Source: Antennarius striatus (Eukaryota; Chordata; Actinopteri; Lophiiformes; Antennariidae). From it: a stretch of DNA of 64,000 nucleotides. Position 1 is the stretch's first letter. Each line of letters starts with the position of its first letter. The position numbers and the translations under genes were made by a program. The stretch is taken from positions 16,828,501 through 16,892,500 of the forward strand of contig NC_090784.1 in NCBI RefSeq assembly GCF_040054535.1, in the 5' to 3' direction. The notes beneath the pieces are model-generated. The model ran no database searches. It saw only the letters and a list, made by a program, of their open reading frames with translations, and had not been told where the DNA came from. Positions 44,955 through 56,200 of this stretch are shown piece after piece.

Positions 44955-45225
44955 ATGGTTGGGGACAACAGAACTGTAGAACAGCAGCTTCCAGACTGAC
45001 AAACAGCTGCTGGCCAACCATCTGGTCATAGTGGTGTTGGACAATGGAGATAGATGTGAGCAACCAGCTGATTTAAAAAAAAAAAAAGATTAAAAAGTTT
45101 GAGGAGTACCAACGGGTGAAAGAACAGCTGGAACAGATGTGGAAGGTCAAAGCTGATGTGGTCCCTCTGGTAGTAGAGGCACTAGGGACGGTGAGACCCT
45201 GGGAAAGTAACTGCAGTAGATTCCA
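44955..45225 (+). mobile_element. remnant of a non-LTR retrotransposon RT tail
   Basis: The plus strand translates, in pieces, to DKQLLANHLVIVVLDNGDR and then KFEEYQRVKEQLEQMWKVKA followed by a VVPLVVEALGTVRP-like end. This resembles the C-terminal tail of a reverse-transcriptase polyprotein seen repeatedly in fish and frog genomes (the pattern EKLEKYQGLKEEL). An A-run at 45073-45085 breaks the frame. There is no start codon, no catalytic RT core and no long ORF, so it is a dead 5'-truncated fragment. Confidence 0.55.
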
Positions 45226-45379
45226 GGATCTAAGTCTGTGTTTGTGTGTGTGTGCGTGCGTCTGTGTGTCCATCTTGTTATAATTATTATAGATTTATAA
45301 TGAAATTTAAAAAACAAGTTAACAGATTAGACATTTAATCACGAAATAAAGAACAGGATGTCTGTTTTCATGAGACACC

Positions 45380-45469
45380 GCCACCATCCGGTTTCCCATC
45401 ATGCTTTGCGCGTTGCCGAAGAAGGACATTTCAGGACTTAACCGAGGACACATCAGGAAACGTCCCAAG
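45380..45469 (+). promoter_or_regulatory. cox6b promoter and non-coding first exon
   Basis: A GC-richer patch with CATCCGGTTTCC (an ETS-type core) and TTGCGCGTTGCC (NRF-1-like) precedes a good donor, CCCAAG|GTTAGC, at 45469/45470. The matching acceptor after a pyrimidine tract is at 45962, and the ATG lies 25 bases into exon 2. ETS and NRF-1 sites are usual for nuclear cytochrome oxidase genes. The transcription start is not defined. Confidence 0.5.
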
Positions 45470-45986
45470 GTTAGCTGTTGAGAGTGTCTCAGCTCGGCTT
45501 TATTTATCCTAATTTTATATATGTTTGGTTTCATTTGTCATATAAAGATCATCAAACAGTGGTACATTCATTCTTTGTTAATATTTTAACAGTCGATTAT
45601 TATTATCCAGATATGTTGACAAGTTAGCAACGTGCAATTAGCCGGTGTTAGCTAACCACTTTTGTTTTGTTTTTTACTGCGACGCAATTCAAACTATTTT
45701 AACCTGTATTTATCGTTTTGTAGATGTTTCGTTATTATGATTATTCATTCAAGAGCTGCATATCAAGCTTGAGACTTATCATTGAGTCTGATAAAGTAGC
45801 ACACAGTAGCGCTACGAGCATAAACAAAGCTATTCCGGAATTAGCCTGCCTAGCTTCATTACATAGTGTGTCGTTGGGGTTACGGTGTGACTCAAGGGTC
45901 ATCTAATGTGTCGAATGCCGTTCTTCACTTCATCCATACTGTATCTTTTCTCTATCATTTAGACTTCATTTTGTTGGCTAACAACA

Positions 45987-47014
45987 ATGGCTGCAAACAT
46001 TGAGGAGAACATCAGGTGCTACAGGACAGCTCCTTTTGACGCCCGATTCCCCAACACTAATCAGACCCGCAACTGTTTCCAGAACTATCTGGGTGAGAAT
46101 CTGAATCAATAAAGAGAAACTACTGAATTGTTTTTTCAAGGGATTAACTAAACAGATGAAAATGAGGAATTTCAGAATTTGAAAATAATTGTACAGCTAT
46201 TGCATATGCGTTTGAATCATCTACCATGTTGAGAAACTTAAATTTTATATTCAAGCTACAAACTACCTACAATAATGATCGGCCCATCAATAAAGTATCA
46301 TGTTACTTAATTTTTGGTTTAAATTATATTGTAGCTAGTTTTGCTAAAAACAGGAACTTTGTCCCAATGATCAATCAATAAACCAACCAGTAAATGTATA
46401 GCACTTAATCACATCAGCAGACATTTCATTCAGCTCCGGGTTTACACTTGTGTACAGTAGACTTTTTTTTTTTAACGCTTGAAATTGTTATGCTGGTATT
46501 GACTTTAACTTTTGTTTATCATGTTTTTAGAATGAGTGATTCGTCAGAGGAGTACATTTGATTTAATTGTTTTTGTTACAGACTTCCACAGGTGCAACAA
46601 GGCCCTGTCAACCAAAAATAAAGATGTGAGTCCCTGTGAATGGTACCAAAAGGTGTACAATAGCATCTGTCCCATTAGCTGGGTAAGTTATGCAGTCAGT
46701 TCAGACTACAGGTAAAGTACTGATGCAGTACAAAACAAAATTTCTATGCAAAAGTTTTGTAATGATGGATAAGTAGGACTAATATTTATAATTGGTTTTA
46801 TTCTTGAGTCCTTTAATTAAAATTGTGATGTTACACCTTAAGTTCTGAAAAGAAAAGTATCCAATTTCAGTGATCAAATCTTTGTTGATGACGTACATCA
46901 GTTGTGCTGAAATACAACACGTTTGGTCAGTTTACCATTTCCTCTAATCTCTCCCAACAGGTTTCCAAGTGGGATGATCAGCTAGAGTCTGGAACTTTCC
47001 CAGGAAAGATCTAA
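45987..47014 (+). CDS. cox6b: cytochrome c oxidase subunit 6B
   Basis: COX6B is a small intermembrane-space subunit of respiratory complex IV that bridges the two monomers. Three coding exons: 45987-46092, 46582-46682 and 46961-47014, giving 86 aa, the usual family length. The twin motif is exact: C30-x9-C40 (CFQNYLDFHRC) and C54-x10-C65 ([12 protein letters not shown]), the disulfide hairpin imported by the MIA40 pathway. Other conserved blocks are [17 protein letters not shown] and ESGTFPGKI. By sequence it is nearer human COX6B1 than the divergent testis isoform COX6B2. Linkage to il11, however, recalls human COX6B2, so I leave the paralogue open. It is transcribed divergently from rasip1. 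A canonical AATAAA follows the stop by about 220 bases. Confidence 0.95.
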
Positions 47015-47232
47015 AATCACCCACTCCTATTGAAGAGGATCAGCTGCGGGAGATTTCTACTTTCACCTATACCTCTGTCGTGTGCTGTTGGACATATTCA
47101 AACAGTTTTCAATCGTCACCATTATTGATCTTACTGTTACAAACTTAAACGCACAACCTTTTACTCTGCATGTGAGGGTGTGAGGTTTTAATCCTTTCTG
47201 TATTGTAAAGTACGAGTCAATATTGATTTATC

Positions 47233-47238
47233 AATAAA
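47233..47238 (+). terminator. cox6b polyadenylation signal
   Basis: A canonical AATAAA hexamer about 220 nt after the cox6b stop codon, followed by a GT-rich stretch (CAATGTGG). This gives a short 3' UTR, normal for this gene. Confidence 0.65.
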
Positions 47239-48218
47239 TACAATGTGGATTTAATCGAAAGGATGTCCATTATTCAGTTTGAAAACTTTATTAAATATTT
47301 GGTTTATTAATCTCTCCAACCAAATAATTTTCTCAAAATTGTTACCTGTAACAAGACAAAAGAAGTCTGATCCACTGTTACTGATTTTTATGCTTTTCAG
47401 TGATAGTGGGACATTAACATGGCTTAAAATCATGATACTCTGTGGCTCAATATAAGACCTAAAATCTCCTGTTACAACTTTTACAAAAATGTACCTTGAT
47501 TGCTGAACTGGTTGTAGTGTGGGTTATTTTGAAGAGTTTCTGGTTAATTTGTAGAGAATTATAGTTACTGGACTAAGCAGTACAACCTTCCAGAAAACAT
47601 CTGACACACTGTTCATCTGTGAGAGTGATTAGAGTGAAATATCCCTCCTGTGTCTCTCGTGCTGCAAAGTTTTTCCAGAAGAGGGCAGTGGTGTTATAAA
47701 CTTGTTTCTGTTTACATATTCAGACACAAGTGTACATTATTTACGCTAAAACCTAGTGATGTTTGTGATTTAAGAAGTAATTATTTAATTGTTGAGTACT
47801 TGGATTAAAATGTGCTGTAGTACTGTTTCACTGAACAGATGTAAGTCTAAAAGGCAAATGCAGTATTGTAGGTCATCGGTGATGTGTGGAACTTCACATC
47901 ATAAAAATTACATCCTCTGCATTCCCTGTAAGTCAAGTAGAAGAATTAGTGATGTGCTGGCACTGTCTGAACATGTAAGGGTTAATGGTATGACCAGGCT
48001 TCACAGATCAATAACTGAAAACAACCGTATTTTAATCCTCAAAGTTTCTTTTGATTACGTATATAAGAAATTCCAGCAAAAGGAGAGGCATAAAAAATGT
48101 AAGCACTGTAAATTTCTCATATGTGACAAGTGGAGTACAGAGTTTAATCAGAAATAAGTAGCCAAATAAGTAGTTACAGCAGTCATCCACCTCCTCAGGC
48201 ATTAAAATGACCAGAGGT

Positions 48219-49162
48219 CGGTTTCACAAAGCAGAGTTAACAAAACGGGTTTGTCAAACCCTGTGGCTCTGGGTTGACTTATCCAAACTTATCCTTGCAG
48301 TTCTGTGGGGGGGCTGGTTCAATGTCAGGGGTCAGCAGCCTTGGTTGCCATGAGTAACCCCTGCCCTCCAAATAAAAGCCATCAAAGTCTCCAAGCCATC
48401 AAAGCCTCCAAGCATCAAAGTCTCCTTTGATGTCTAGTGGATATTCTGGAGTGAAAAGACAAGTCAGTTGTTGCAAACCTTGATGCTACTGACCACGTCA
48501 TGTCTGTTGCTCATCAGGAAAGACTCATCATACATCCGTGAGTGATGAACCGACCCAGAACACTTTGGCTCCACATCAGAAATGTAGTCTGCAGCGTCAC
48601 ATGTGATCTAGATAGATGTTATTTTATCCATGATGCAGTCTGTAACACGTTGAAACCGTAGTAGTAAAAAAACCCTGCATCCCTACACAATACCTGCTGG
48701 AACATGACTGATTTGTTCTGCTGCAGATGTGAGGACGGATTATGTCTTTGATGTGTATGATTGATTAGGATGTGAACTGATACTGATCACAAAGATAACT
48801 GGATATGACGGGACATCTGAACATGGTATAATTATATCTAATTGTCTGTAAATTAATGCTGAACCTTCACCAATGGGATCCTCGTCAAACGACATGCCAT
48901 GTTTGTATCTAAAATACATCTCAAATACGGACTGAGTTTGTTCTCCATGATCAAACCAAACTTCGGTAAAACTCTCCGTCCGACAGAACCAGGAAATGAA
49001 AGGTAAACGGCTTTGAAAGAAGGTAAAGTCAAAGGGAACACTGGGACTCCAGAGAGTCTGTTACTATGGTAACAAACGCAGAGGTTCAGTTACGTTGTTT
49101 CGTGAAACAGGCTAGCTTTACTCCTGTGACTCTGGGTTAAGTCACCTCCCTTTGCGAAACCG
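48219..49162. mobile_element. approximately 0.95 kb TIR element, PIF/Harbinger-like (tentative)
   Basis: The left end CGGTTTCACAAAG (48219-48231) is matched, inverted, by CTTTGCGAAACCG (49150-49162), 12 of 13 bases. Inside both ends are GGGTTTGTCAAACCC and CTCTGGGTT-type motifs that I associate with a widespread teleost repeat. Minus-strand sequence near 48.84-48.91 kb can be read as SFDEDPIGEGSALIYRQL, reminiscent of Harbinger-type protein N-termini, but no long ORF survives. The family assignment is an inference. Confidence 0.45.
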
Positions 49163-52100
49163 GAAACCCTGGATTTCCCTGATTTCAGGGTTAACACACC
49201 CAGGGTTATCTAGCTGCATGATTCTGATGACTTTGGGTCCTTACAATAAATGTGACCAGGGTGCTGGCAGTTTTTGTTGTAACACAACAACCATGTAGAG
49301 ACACTGCAGTGGAATGGTGAGCATTTGCCACCCTTCATCTATCTGATGAACCACCCCGCCTCCAGTATGCCGATAGCACAATCCGGGTCATGTTGCCCCA
49401 GCGCTGGCATTCTTGTGAATATCATTTTCTCCGCAATCTTCACTCCTTTTTATAGGACTCTAAAAAAAGACATGGTATTTGACTAAAAACATTGTGCTTA
49501 TTCCTCTGAAAAACGAGTTTTCATTTTCTAGCCTCAAACATTTGTTTGACAACATCTACTGAGAATTATCAAATAAACTGCCAGTGATATAGATATCTGA
49601 TTCATGTCGAAAGATAGAAAATGATAAATTTGGCCACAAAATGAATTGTTAAAACTACCTTGAGTGTAGATCTGTCTTTGGAGAGGATATCAATGACTTG
49701 TTAAAACAACAGAAAAAACATGTGAAGCCATAGGAAAGGTGGGCTGGTGGACCACAGTCTTATCCAACGCTGTCACACACAAACAGTATTTCTTGAAGTT
49801 TTATGCTCACTATGCCTAAGTCACAAGTCTGACTAATAGTTTTTACCTCCTTACCCTTTGCCAGGACTTGTTACTGATATGTTGCGCACCTCTCATTGAC
49901 ATCGTAGAGCATTTTAAGCTTGAATTTATTGGACTTACATAATTATAATGTATTATAGTACTGTATTGGCATTTTTACAATCAGGTCACAGTTTTATTTT
50001 TTTTAATTTATTCTTTTCCACATATTCTGTTGTCAAGCCATTCACCTAAACTATGTTGTAATTTGTCCTGACATGACAGGACAAATGACATGTTCTCCCT
50101 CCTATCAGCCAAACTCCTCTTCAGCCATTGTGTGTTACTGACACCAAAAAGTAAGGCTGAAGTTATAAAACAGGCACAAGCATCAGGTTTGTGTCATGAA
50201 TGGTAAAACTCTGCACAGAGACTGGAAGTACCAGGGAGGAGGAAGTCTGGGAGTTTAACTGGTGTCGGCCTGAGTCGACAGTGTTCGAACACTGGGTGGC
50301 GCTGTTGTACCAAAATACAGTGATGCTCAATATACTGTAACTCAATGTTTCATCAACTCTTAAATGACCTAATAACCTTAATGACCCTGGACCAGCAGTA
50401 AATCGATGTATATGCAAACATTTAGAGGGGGCGGGGTGGTGAGAACCATTTATAATATTTTCTATCTGAACTTACATTTTAAACATAATTTAACTAAGAC
50501 TACAGCAGATTTGGTGAACTGGTAAAATATTCTGAATGTACCTGTATTAATTGTCAGAAAATACCTGTGACCCGTGAAAAATTAAAACAAGCAAAAAATT
50601 AATGAAAGAATGAATCACTTTCGGAAAATAAGCAGGGGATGGGTCTTCTGAGCTTATTATTTATGTTGGTCAGTGCTTTCTTTTTGCAAATGTTATAAAT
50701 TGGCTGAAATAATTTCTATAAAGTAGAAGCTTTAATAGAGTAAAAAACTTGAAGCCCTCCATAAAGCAGTCAGACAGGCAGAGACAATGCATCCAAATTT
50801 GTTCACTTCCCCTCTACTTTGTTCTGTCCCCTGTGTAGCTATGGCGACATGAGTGAGTAACTTAACTAATAGTTTACTTTCTCACTCGTGGCGACTCACC
50901 CAAGGATTTTCTGGAAAGTTTGTGACCTTTGTAACATCTCCTAGGATCCCATAGAAGATCCTATAGGAGATGTTGCCATGGTTTGTATGCAGTCAGACTT
51001 TCCAAATAAGTGGTGCTGTAAGAATTTATGGCATCTCTTCCCTCCCTTCCTTTTGTTTGTCCCTTTATTGTTTAGGGTGGTTATTTCAGAATAAATATGA
51101 TGTTTGTGATTCCACAGAGTGTTGCTTTGTACAAAAGGAAGGAAACACCCACATATTTTAATGATTCTTCCTTCCAAAAATGTTTTGCAACTGAACCTGT
51201 CGTTGCGTTGTTGTGTAGACATAGTGTAGGGTTCAGGCTACATCACATCCCATAGAGATGTGTACATTTGGCCTTTCCTGTTACATCATTGTGGATCTTC
51301 TTTCACATAAAAGAGTGACTTGTCTGCAGTCTAACGTAATGTGTCAATGAGAAACGGATACAGATTACATCAAGTTTAAGCAGGTGTCACTTGTTATGTA
51401 AAAATAATGAGGATAATCTTTAATGATGTTAGAATAATCGCACTTACCAAACTCAAAGCCTAGTTGTTCATCAAAATCGCTTCCCTCAGGGTTATCACAA
51501 TGTTCTTGTTTTGTTTTGTTTTATCAATCTTCATTTATTCTAGAACTCAATGATTCTTTAGCACAATGCCCACAACTCCACCCAGTGTCACACAATATAT
51601 GTCAGGTAGTTTAGACTTAATTTGAGAAAAAATTGCCAAAACATCCTCATCTTGCATTGTTTCAACAAACACATAAGAGTCCTCACCTTTCCCCTCACCT
51701 TTTCCTTCCATTAGTTTCACCAAAACCTGCTGGGTTGTTTTTGTTTGATTCTGAACTGACAGTCAAACTCAACTCACATTAGAAAATGCCCAAGGTAGGC
51801 CAGCACTGTGTGTGTATTGTTGTTGGTACTTAATCCAAACTAAAAACATGTTTACATGTTTATTCCTGATTTATTTCCTGGTGACTCCTTTTAATGTTGG
51901 TCACCGGTCTGCCAGGTATTTGAAACGTTACAGCTGACAATACATTCTTTACCCGATCTGACCCCGCTGATTGGATAATGCTCCCAGTTACTCGCATACT
52001 TCTAGAGAGCTTGTCAAATTCCAGAATGGGATTTAAGTGGGCTGTGCAGATTAGTTGATGAAGACTTGGGAGGGTTCCCTATTTATTTACCACCCACTGA

Positions 52101-52195
52101 GCCGGTCTTATGATTTCTGCGTGACCACGCTTTGTTTCTGACCTCTGTGCACGCCGCCTTTTGTTCTCGCGCACCCGGTGGGCAGCCAACGGGCC

Positions 52196-52256
52196 CTCAT
52201 CATCATCATCATCATCATCCTCATCCTCATCATCATCATCACCACCACCATCAGTA
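52196..52256. repeat. (CAT)n-type trinucleotide repeat
   Basis: About 19 CAT units with CCT and CAC variants. It lies some 230 bases upstream of the slc2a3 TATA box. Poly-His and poly-Ile open frames here are repeat artefacts. Confidence 0.9.
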
Positions 52257-52375
52257 CAGAGACCGCTCTCTGTTCTCCATCCCCGCTGCGCGCTGGACGC
52301 TCACCCGTCCTCGACCCCATCCAGCAGCTGAGCGGAAACGCTTGCGCGCTGCTGTCACTAACATCACGACGTCCG

Positions 52376-52490
52376 ACGTGGAAACCCAAAATGACACCAA
52401 GGCTTCCGAATGCGCCCCGTTACGAGCGGTAGTTATGCGTAATCAAGAATTGGCGGACGTGCCGGGGAACGTGTTCCACTTTGTATAAAA
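52376..52490 (+). promoter_or_regulatory. slc2a3 promoter: TATA box and three ACGTG cores
   Basis: TATAAAA is at 52484-52490. ACGTG cores, the invariant part of hypoxia-response elements, are at 52376-52380, 52457-52461 and 52469-52473. The predicted first exon runs from about 52515 to the donor CAGAAGACG|GTAGGC (edge 52572). A second 5' UTR exon begins at 53111 and carries the ATG. GLUT3 induction by HIF is known in mammals; here it is inferred from motifs. Confidence 0.55.
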
Positions 52491-53224
52491 CGCACCCAGA
52501 CGCACACAAAGGGCTGAACACTTGTTACAACACCCGCCCGGAGCGCACAGTTTATTCAACTCACAGAAGACGGTAGGCTGAAAGAAAGATTTCATTTATT
52601 CATCTGCATAATTAATTTACTCACGTATTCATGGCACCAACTTTAAAGTTATTTCAGTAAACTGTACAGTACGTAATAACTTTTGATCATTACATCATGA
52701 CGCGCAGCTCCATCACGACTTCAGCGTACGCGTGTGTTCGGACTGACTGGAATAAACACGACGAGAGGAATTTAACACGAAAAGGAGGAGTTCACGTTTC
52801 TTTCTCTCTTGATTTCCTAATTAGAGCCGAAGACGACGCGCGGAAGCAGAGGGAGGAGACTGCTGTTACTTTTTTGGCTCTGACTCCTGTTGAATCCACT
52901 TATTGCAAAGGAATTCTTCAGATGCGGTGGAGTGCGCTCACTGTTTGCCAGCGTTAGGTGTGTAGTTCACTCTCTACCAGTGGTATAGAATTTAAAAAAT
53001 GATCATCTCTAAATCCATTTTGAAGCTTGAGGTGTTTAGATGAACATGAATTCAGGAAACCACGCAGTGAACATTTGCTCACATGTGATCTCATGTTTGT
53101 TTATTATCAGGTTTTCCAGCCGCCTGTTTGCGCAGTGTGCGTTCATAAGACATAAACTACAACTCGGGATAAAAGAAGCTTCACAAGAGCTACTTCTCCT
53201 CGGAACACCTTTCAAGCAAAGAAG

Positions 53225-56200
53225 ATGGAGCGGGTGGAGGATGAGAAGGTAAAGATGACCCTTTCTTTCGTTGGATAGTTCAGTGGTGTTCAGTATTTCA
53301 GATTTTCATTTTACAAACTTAAAAACACTTTCAGACTTTACGCCCTGAGTGTGGTGCCTGAGTGTTTCTGCTTTTGACATTATTTTGTAACACCTCACAG
53401 TGAGTGGGTTTGTTTTAAGTCAATGTCACAGTCCTGGAATTCTGGAGTGTTCCTTACAAGAGCAGGAACTGGGAGTGAGTTTTGAGTTTTTTTTATGACA
53501 TGACTAAGAGAGAAAGAGCTGTGAACCGGCTGGCTGGTGACAAGTTTAAACATGAGTGTGTTTTTGTGCCTGGTGTTTATTTTTGTGCTGCTTAGAGAAG
53601 TGGGATAAGGCATTTGTAACAAGACAAAAGCTATAAAACATTGGAATAAGGTGTATTATCTGTGAGAACACAGAAACTTTCTGAATTAAATGCTACAATT
53701 TCAACTTTTCTTTTGTCAACATGGAAAGTGAAGTAAATATTTCCAATTATTACTTGCTTTTGAAAACCATCCATGTGGTTTGTCTTTTGAAACATGTTGC
53801 TTGGAGTTACAGTATGTAATCGTCATTTGTAAATACCCCCCAAGCCACAATGAATAGTATTGAGAAGTAGCATTCGTTGAGGAAAGAATGAAGAAAACTA
53901 CTTTTCAAATATACTCCATTGAAGTAAAACATTTTCAAGATAATAGTTGCAAAAGTCATTTTCATGATGAAGACACAAGAAAATGTGTTATTGTCAAAAA
54001 ATATGAGTGGAGAAAGGAAACAAAATTCTGAATCGGGTAGGAAATAGGAGAAACTGACATGAATGTGACAAATGAGTGCTAATAAATCAAGAATCATTCT
54101 TACTACGATTGACATAAACAAGGCTTTAGGAATATTATATTATTTACTCTATGATTATTTAACATTATAACCAGACACTGGGCTTCCTCCCAACTCCAAA
54201 AACATGCACTTCAGGTGAATTGGTCAGTTCCAAATTGTCGTATGTTTGAGTGTGTGTGAGTTGCTTTTTGTCTTTGGTGTGGTTCTGCGATATGCAGAAC
54301 CACGTGAACATGTCCAGAGTTGCACCTACCCACAAGTCCACTGGGATAGACTCCAGTAACCTCCGTGATCCGCGAAAGCTGAGGAAGCAGTATGGAAAAA
54401 TGAATGAGTGAATATTCACACACCCACTGAGCAGCTATTGGGTTTTTTTATAAGTCAGAAAAATCATATTTATATTGTTCCTGAGGTAATCTTTGACTCT
54501 TTGGAGTCAACAGCTTTTTGTATGACTGTTCACATGCCCAGGCAGAAAATCAGTAGTTGTTGTTTACACACTGATCGTGACCTGTTTCAGCAGAATGTCA
54601 GTCAGTGTTCAGTGAAAACCATTATAGTGATGTGCATGTAGATTATAGTCACATACTCCGATACACGAAATTAATTTAGCCAGAAGGACTCTTTGACTAA
54701 AATATGCAACAGCTCTTTTGGTTCTCATTTTAGATGACTGATCTATAAGGGAAGTTGGTTCATTCATATTATTCCAGAGTTTTGTGATAAGTTTTGCAAG
54801 TATTACAGTATCAGTTTTCAGGATGTCACGCAGCCTGAAGAGGCTGAAGACATGGCTGTGTGAACACATAATGCCCTTGCTCATTCAGCCACTCCCTGAT
54901 GGACCATGTCTTAGCAAAGACTGTGTGATTTACCAAAAAACCATCTTGTCTAAAGATTACACAACACCAGTGTGTTGCTGCAGATGTAGTTGTACATTTC
55001 ACGTGCAGCAGGTAGCAAACACAGCTACATGCCAACATGCAGGTTTGCATGAATGTAATATTCTATTCAGCCACAATCCAAACTAGCCTTTCATGTTTAT
55101 AATCCTCCTGTTAGGTTATCTGAAGTCTTCCTGTGAGCGTAATCAAACATGGCCTACATGTGGATACAATTGCTTACTGTATCTATCTTTTAAAAAAAAT
55201 ACTTTCGCATTCATCTTACATTCATCACTGCTTCTCTATTCTCATCTGCATTTTTATCCTTCTTGTTCTAGAACTTTGCGTTTCCTCTCTTCGGTCACTT
55301 TATCAAGCGTGCAGCATTTCCTGTGTCACTGTGTCTGTTTTTTTTACATATTACACACGCAACAGTGACATCAGAGCATTTTGCTTTTGCTGTCATTATC
55401 ATGAGAAGAGGTTTTTGACATTCCCCTGAGAAACACATTGTGTTGTAATTACAACTGATTATCACTGAGTTATTATCATTTCATGTCCTTTATTCACGTG
55501 CCCTTTTTGTCTGATCCGTGTGATGATTTATTGCTAGGCTATTGAGCATGTGATGGGAGGTTCTAATATTAGGCTATGAAAAACATGCTTGTCAGTGCCT
55601 AAAAACATGTTTTTAACTGCCTATCATTTTTTATGGCGATTAAGAATCTTAAATTTTCTACTGAACAGCAGAAAATCAATGAAAGGATGTAGTTGATGAG
55701 AGAACAAACAGTTTGTCTCTAGGCTCTCTGAACTACCCTTTGGATCCAAAATGCTCTTCATATTCTAACTGTGTTCCTGTGAACATGCTGTTTCATGGTG
55801 TTTGATAACAGATTATCTAATCTGTACAGATATTTGGTATGGTGCTTGTGGTGCCTGTCGTTGTAGATGTATGTTGCTAGAACAGTTTGTTTTTGATTTG
55901 GTAGATTATAAAGAACGGCGCATCTAATGGCATCCTAAATGTTTTCCTGATGGCGCGTCCTGGAAGATTAAATCAAATGATTAAAATGGCTTTTCTTACT
56001 CGGACATTGGCCCTTGATTTTCAGACATTGGATTTGAATAGTAAGTTTGCAAAATTTGTCCTATGGTTGGTCTATTACACAAAAAGAGATTTAATCCTTG
56101 GATCAAGTATTAAATCAAAATAAAACCTGAATTTGGGTTTACATTTTTTCCCTCAATGGCTCCACATAGTAGAATTTACAATTTCACCCGTTGCTCTGTT

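Larger units (their letters stand above)
47240..52375. other. cox6b-slc2a3 intergenic region
   Basis: Apart from the inverted-repeat element at 48.2-49.2 kb, I see no gene here. A 122-codon plus-strand open frame (47789-48157) has several Cys and Lys residues but no recognisable domain, and is AT-rich like the flanks. A CAT/ATC-type trinucleotide run begins the GC-rich slc2a3 upstream area at about 52.2 kb. Confidence 0.45.

Noticed and set aside
47789-48157. 122-codon plus-strand ORF with several Cys/Lys residues
   Set aside because: Resembles no known protein, composition matches the non-coding flanks, and no splice partner was found.
52132-52488. ORF with long His runs near the slc2a3 promoter
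   Set aside because: Product of the CAT trinucleotide repeat; it overlaps the promoter and other frames give poly-Ile equally well.
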